64,000 nucleotides of DNA from Notospermus geniculatus. Taxonomy: Eukaryota; Nemertea; Pilidiophora; Heteronemertea; Lineidae. Location of the stretch: positions 355,503-419,502 of the forward strand of contig NMRB01000337.1 of the NCBI GenBank assembly GCA_002633025.1. Reading direction: 5' to 3'. This document shows, piece by piece, positions 61,325-64,000 of this stretch (positions are counted from its first letter, which is position 1; the number at the start of each line of letters is the position of its first letter). The position numbers and the translations under genes are program-made. The notes below the pieces were generated by a model. It was not told the DNA's origin. It was given only the letters and a program-made list of their open reading frames with translations, and made no database searches.

Positions 61325-62975
61325 AACTGACCGTAAGACTTGCATCTGATGCGCTGTCCTGGAAGTTATGGTGTTGAATGTGAAATCCCATTGGTGATCG
61401 CCATTTTACAGAGGGGCTGCAATTCATGCACCTGCGACGTTGTCTGGAGTTTGGCGATCAAACTCGTGGGACTCAACGTTCACTGCCAGCACAAAACGGG
61501 AAAATATTTGCACCGTGACGGTACGAATAGCCAGTGCGATAAATTATATCAGCGATCTTTCTCTTGGATGCATCCCTTGGTGTCACCCTCGATCCAGCCA
61601 TCACTGACGCCGACGGACGGGTGAACTAGCAACGGCGTGGAAACTTGCCATCCGCGGAAAGCAATCTGGGTCTTTACTGACAAACTTATTTCATTTGTAC
61701 TATTTCATTTTTTTATAAACGTGTAAACGATTGCAAACATTTCCTTTCTCAGTCGCATACACGACAGGACGTAGAGATAGGAATTCAAACCATAGTTCAT
61801 GCTCTCGCAAAGCACATCAATTAGGTCGTGGGCCAAAATCTGTGCGGGGCTTAGTTTTTGAGTTCAGGGACCAGATTTACGAAAGCCTCGCTAAATTAGC
61901 GTACCCGCAAAGACCTCGCAAAGGAAAATGTCGTATTTACAACGGCCGCGCATCGCAAAAATTCGCAAGCACAACGCTAAATTTAGCGAATTCGCTATTT
62001 CCTCGCAATAGTTCGCACAAATGTGGCGTCATATTTACGAACGCCTCGCTATCTTTGCGATCGCGCCAAGCCTGCGCAAACGGTTCGCTAAAGGCACAAT
62101 TTTAGCGGCAGGTCTGGAGGTCTCGCTAAACGGTGCGAGACAAACATCATGACGTTACTGCTGGCTGTCGAAGAGGAAATGCAGCGGAATTAACGTCGTG
62201 AGAGGGTGTACCTGAACCGATTTACTCCGTTAGAGACATTTACTGACTTAAAGGTAATCCAAAAGGTATAGGATGCCGAGACATGTGATTTTGGGAGTAT
62301 TGGATTTAATTGAGGATGAACTCGAATCACCAATAAATTTATAGGCGAAAGGGAGGTTCCGCAACGTCTCCGAATAACGAAATATGAATATGTTTCGACT
62401 ATGACGTCATTACTTTGACGTATGACGTTGCGTCTCTTTCGTGACGTGGTGCAAATTCGTTGCGTCTTGACCGACGAGGATTGCCGTTGATACGGAGGTT
62501 CTGCATCGTCACGAAGTACATGTACGAATGACGAAACAATTTCAGGACGTTCATGCCGTACGTCATCACACTGTTTACGCGTCTAGAATCGGTGGTCCTA
62601 CTTTCGGCCGTGTGACCGATCTGACAAACACCATTTCACACCACTTCATTACCTCACACTGACATTTCAAGAAAAGGAGAAAATGGAGGCGAAAAATTGA
62701 CCTACTTTTAAAAGTGTGATGATTTTAGTGGTGAGAATGCCTCAAGGCCAGCTCACCAACAATCGCATTGAAAATTTTGTAGTGTGAATGCTTAATGTGC
62801 ACTTACCTGTTTAGGCCGGTCTCAGATCGCTAATGTGAACGCGCCCTAAGCCAGACTGGCCTAGCCAATGCGCATTCCTGAATGCGAACTGGGGAATTCG
62901 GTCTTCGATCAGTCTAGACGTGAACACAGCTTTAGTCATTGGTTGTGTAACTGGACTGTGTATGCATTTTTATAG

Positions 62976-63137
62976 GAAATGAGTTAAAGGAGCAGTTGCA
63001 TGTTGAGAAACCTGAAGACGTGCCACGTGAGAAGTCCGTGACCCCCTCCTATCCAGATTTAGATGCCGAAGAACTCGACACGCTCAAACTAGAGGAAAGA
63101 GTGACATCGTCGATTGAGGATCTGGACAAAAAGCAAG
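62976..63137 (+). CDS. Candidate internal exon of an unrecognised charged protein
   Basis: A 162-bp open segment lies between an acceptor (GCATTTTTATAG) and a GT donor. It encodes ELKEQLHVEKPEDVPREKSV, then TPSYPDLDAEELDTLKLEER and SSIEDLDKKQ. The composition is highly charged, with heptad-like spacing compatible with a coiled coil. No family is recognised and no neighbouring exon is identified in the window; the gene would continue beyond 64 kb. The donor context (CAAG|GTCAGT) is acceptable but not strong. Confidence 0.35.
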
Positions 63138-63149
63138 GTCAGTTGCTTC

Positions 63150-63605
63150 CTTCATTAGCTCACCTTCACCTCTGTGAGGTGAGCTTCTCCCATGGTGTGT
63201 CGTCCGTCGTCGTCGTCGTCCGTCGTCGTTAACAGGGGTGGCACATTTCTGAACCGCTTGGGTTACAGACTTGAAATTTGGTGTACAGGTACCCTATGGT
63301 AAAAACTATCTCTGGACCGAAACTTAGCGCTGCTGCTTGTACACTCTGGCCTGTAGGGGGCGCTTTGTGAAAACCTTCTTTTGGCCATATCTCCTGAACG
63401 CTGTTAGCCAGAACCACGAAACTTTTATGGTGGGTTCCTCTGATGAGACTACATCACATAAATCCCGGGTTTTTGATTTGACCTACTTTTCAAGGTCACA
63501 GAGGTCAAAGTTCAAAATTCACTGTTTGGTGGCACATTTCATTGCTATTTGACATAGAGTGTTGTGATTTGGTGTGAAGATATATCTAGGCACCCTGCAC
63601 GAATG
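63150..63605. repeat. Dispersed repeat with TCGTCGTC tract
   Basis: Starts with the inverted pair CTCACCT...AGGTGAG, followed by a (GTC/TCG)n microsatellite and the blocks CTGTAGGGGGCGC and GGTCACAGAGGTCAAAGTTC. It looks like an interspersed repeat I have seen in marine-invertebrate DNA, but I cannot name the family. Confidence 0.5.
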
Positions 63606-64000
63606 CNTCCGTTAAGGGAGGTTCCACTGTATATAATAACGAAAGGTTTGCGCAGTCATTGCGAAGCTTTCGCAAATACCAACAATCGCTAAGTTATCGC
63701 AATCGCAAAGCTTCCGCAAAGCCCTCGCATCGCTAACATTTAGCGAGGCTTTCGTAAATCTGGTCCCAGGTGCTCATTGAAGCAACACGCTAGCTTGTGA
63801 GTGCTCTGACACGAATGCCACGTGCTCCATTCTGGTTCACCATAGTTTATGAGTTCCTCCAGACTGTATTTGTATCTTGTTCATGATGATACCCGGTACT
63901 TGGATACTAAGAATAAAAGGATCCAATGAGATATTCTCTTCGGACTGTTCTGTACTTGTTCAACATTGTTTCGGTGAACACGTTATACATGGTCTCAGCT

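Larger units (their letters stand above)
61867..63767. repeat. Inverted CGCTAAATTAGCG-rich repeats bracketing 1.9 kb
   Basis: The left end GGGACCAGATTTACGAAAGC matches the inverted right end GCTTTCGTAAATCTGGTCCC. Both inner arms are rich in CTCGCTAA/TTCGCAAAG units (61867-62135 and 63645-63767). This may be one large element or two solo copies in opposite orientation. A candidate coding exon (62976-63137) lies between them. Confidence 0.6.

Noticed and set aside
61340-61624. 94-codon plus-strand frame rich in Cys and His
   Set aside because: No family recognised, no splice signals, and it starts in the tail of a foldback element.

Overview
This window is animal nuclear DNA: intron-rich genes with GT-AG splice sites, abundant tRNA-derived SINEs and foldback (MITE-like) elements, and no bacterial-style gene packing. 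The gene content and the strong excess of the octamers TACATGTA, TAGGCCTA and TACCGGTA suggest a marine invertebrate, most likely a non-vertebrate deuterostome (echinoderm, hemichordate or lancelet grade). The species cannot be fixed from the sequence alone.

Layout. 1-2026 holds a duplicate of a BMP type II receptor ectodomain exon. 2162-6668 (+) is PSMD3 (Rpn3), complete in nine exons. 6669-10853 is intergenic and repeat-bearing. 10854-10905 is an assembly gap. 11101-23927 (+) is a BMPR2-like receptor, complete except for the signal-peptide exon; its second ectodomain exon and two kinase exons each appear twice. 25911-38152 (-) is PCTP/STARD2, with five exons in two copies and a first exon cut by a gap. 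38249-39444 (+) is MRPL32, head to head with PCTP. 40306-46758 (-) is a cytoplasmic dynein 1 intermediate chain without its N-terminal exons. 51270-51691 (-) is an unidentified two-exon fragment. 57020-59555 (-) is a membrane-anchored 'short-chain collagen C4-like' protein with a frameshift. 62976-63137 (+) is a candidate exon of an unknown gene. The genes are unrelated housekeeping and signalling loci and do not form a functional cluster.

Three of the four large duplications look like unmerged alleles laid end to end by the assembler: two abut single-N gaps, and the first begins at the 52-N gap. This is useful, because the paired copies act as natural occupied-site/empty-site comparisons. 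They expose a SINE inserted in a SINE, several polymorphic foldback insertions with clean target-site duplications, and six precise presence/absence differences of the form TA versus TA-NNNN-TA, where NNNN is CCGG or CATG. The last are what excision footprints of TA-targeting (Tc1/mariner-type) transposons should look like, and they offer an explanation for the three over-represented palindromic octamers.

Other notable points are a minor-spliceosome (U12-type) intron with GT-AC ends in both PCTP copies, a 96-bp shared promoter between PCTP and MRPL32 with a perfect E-box palindrome, and several CAGGG-ended elements with 5-bp target duplications.
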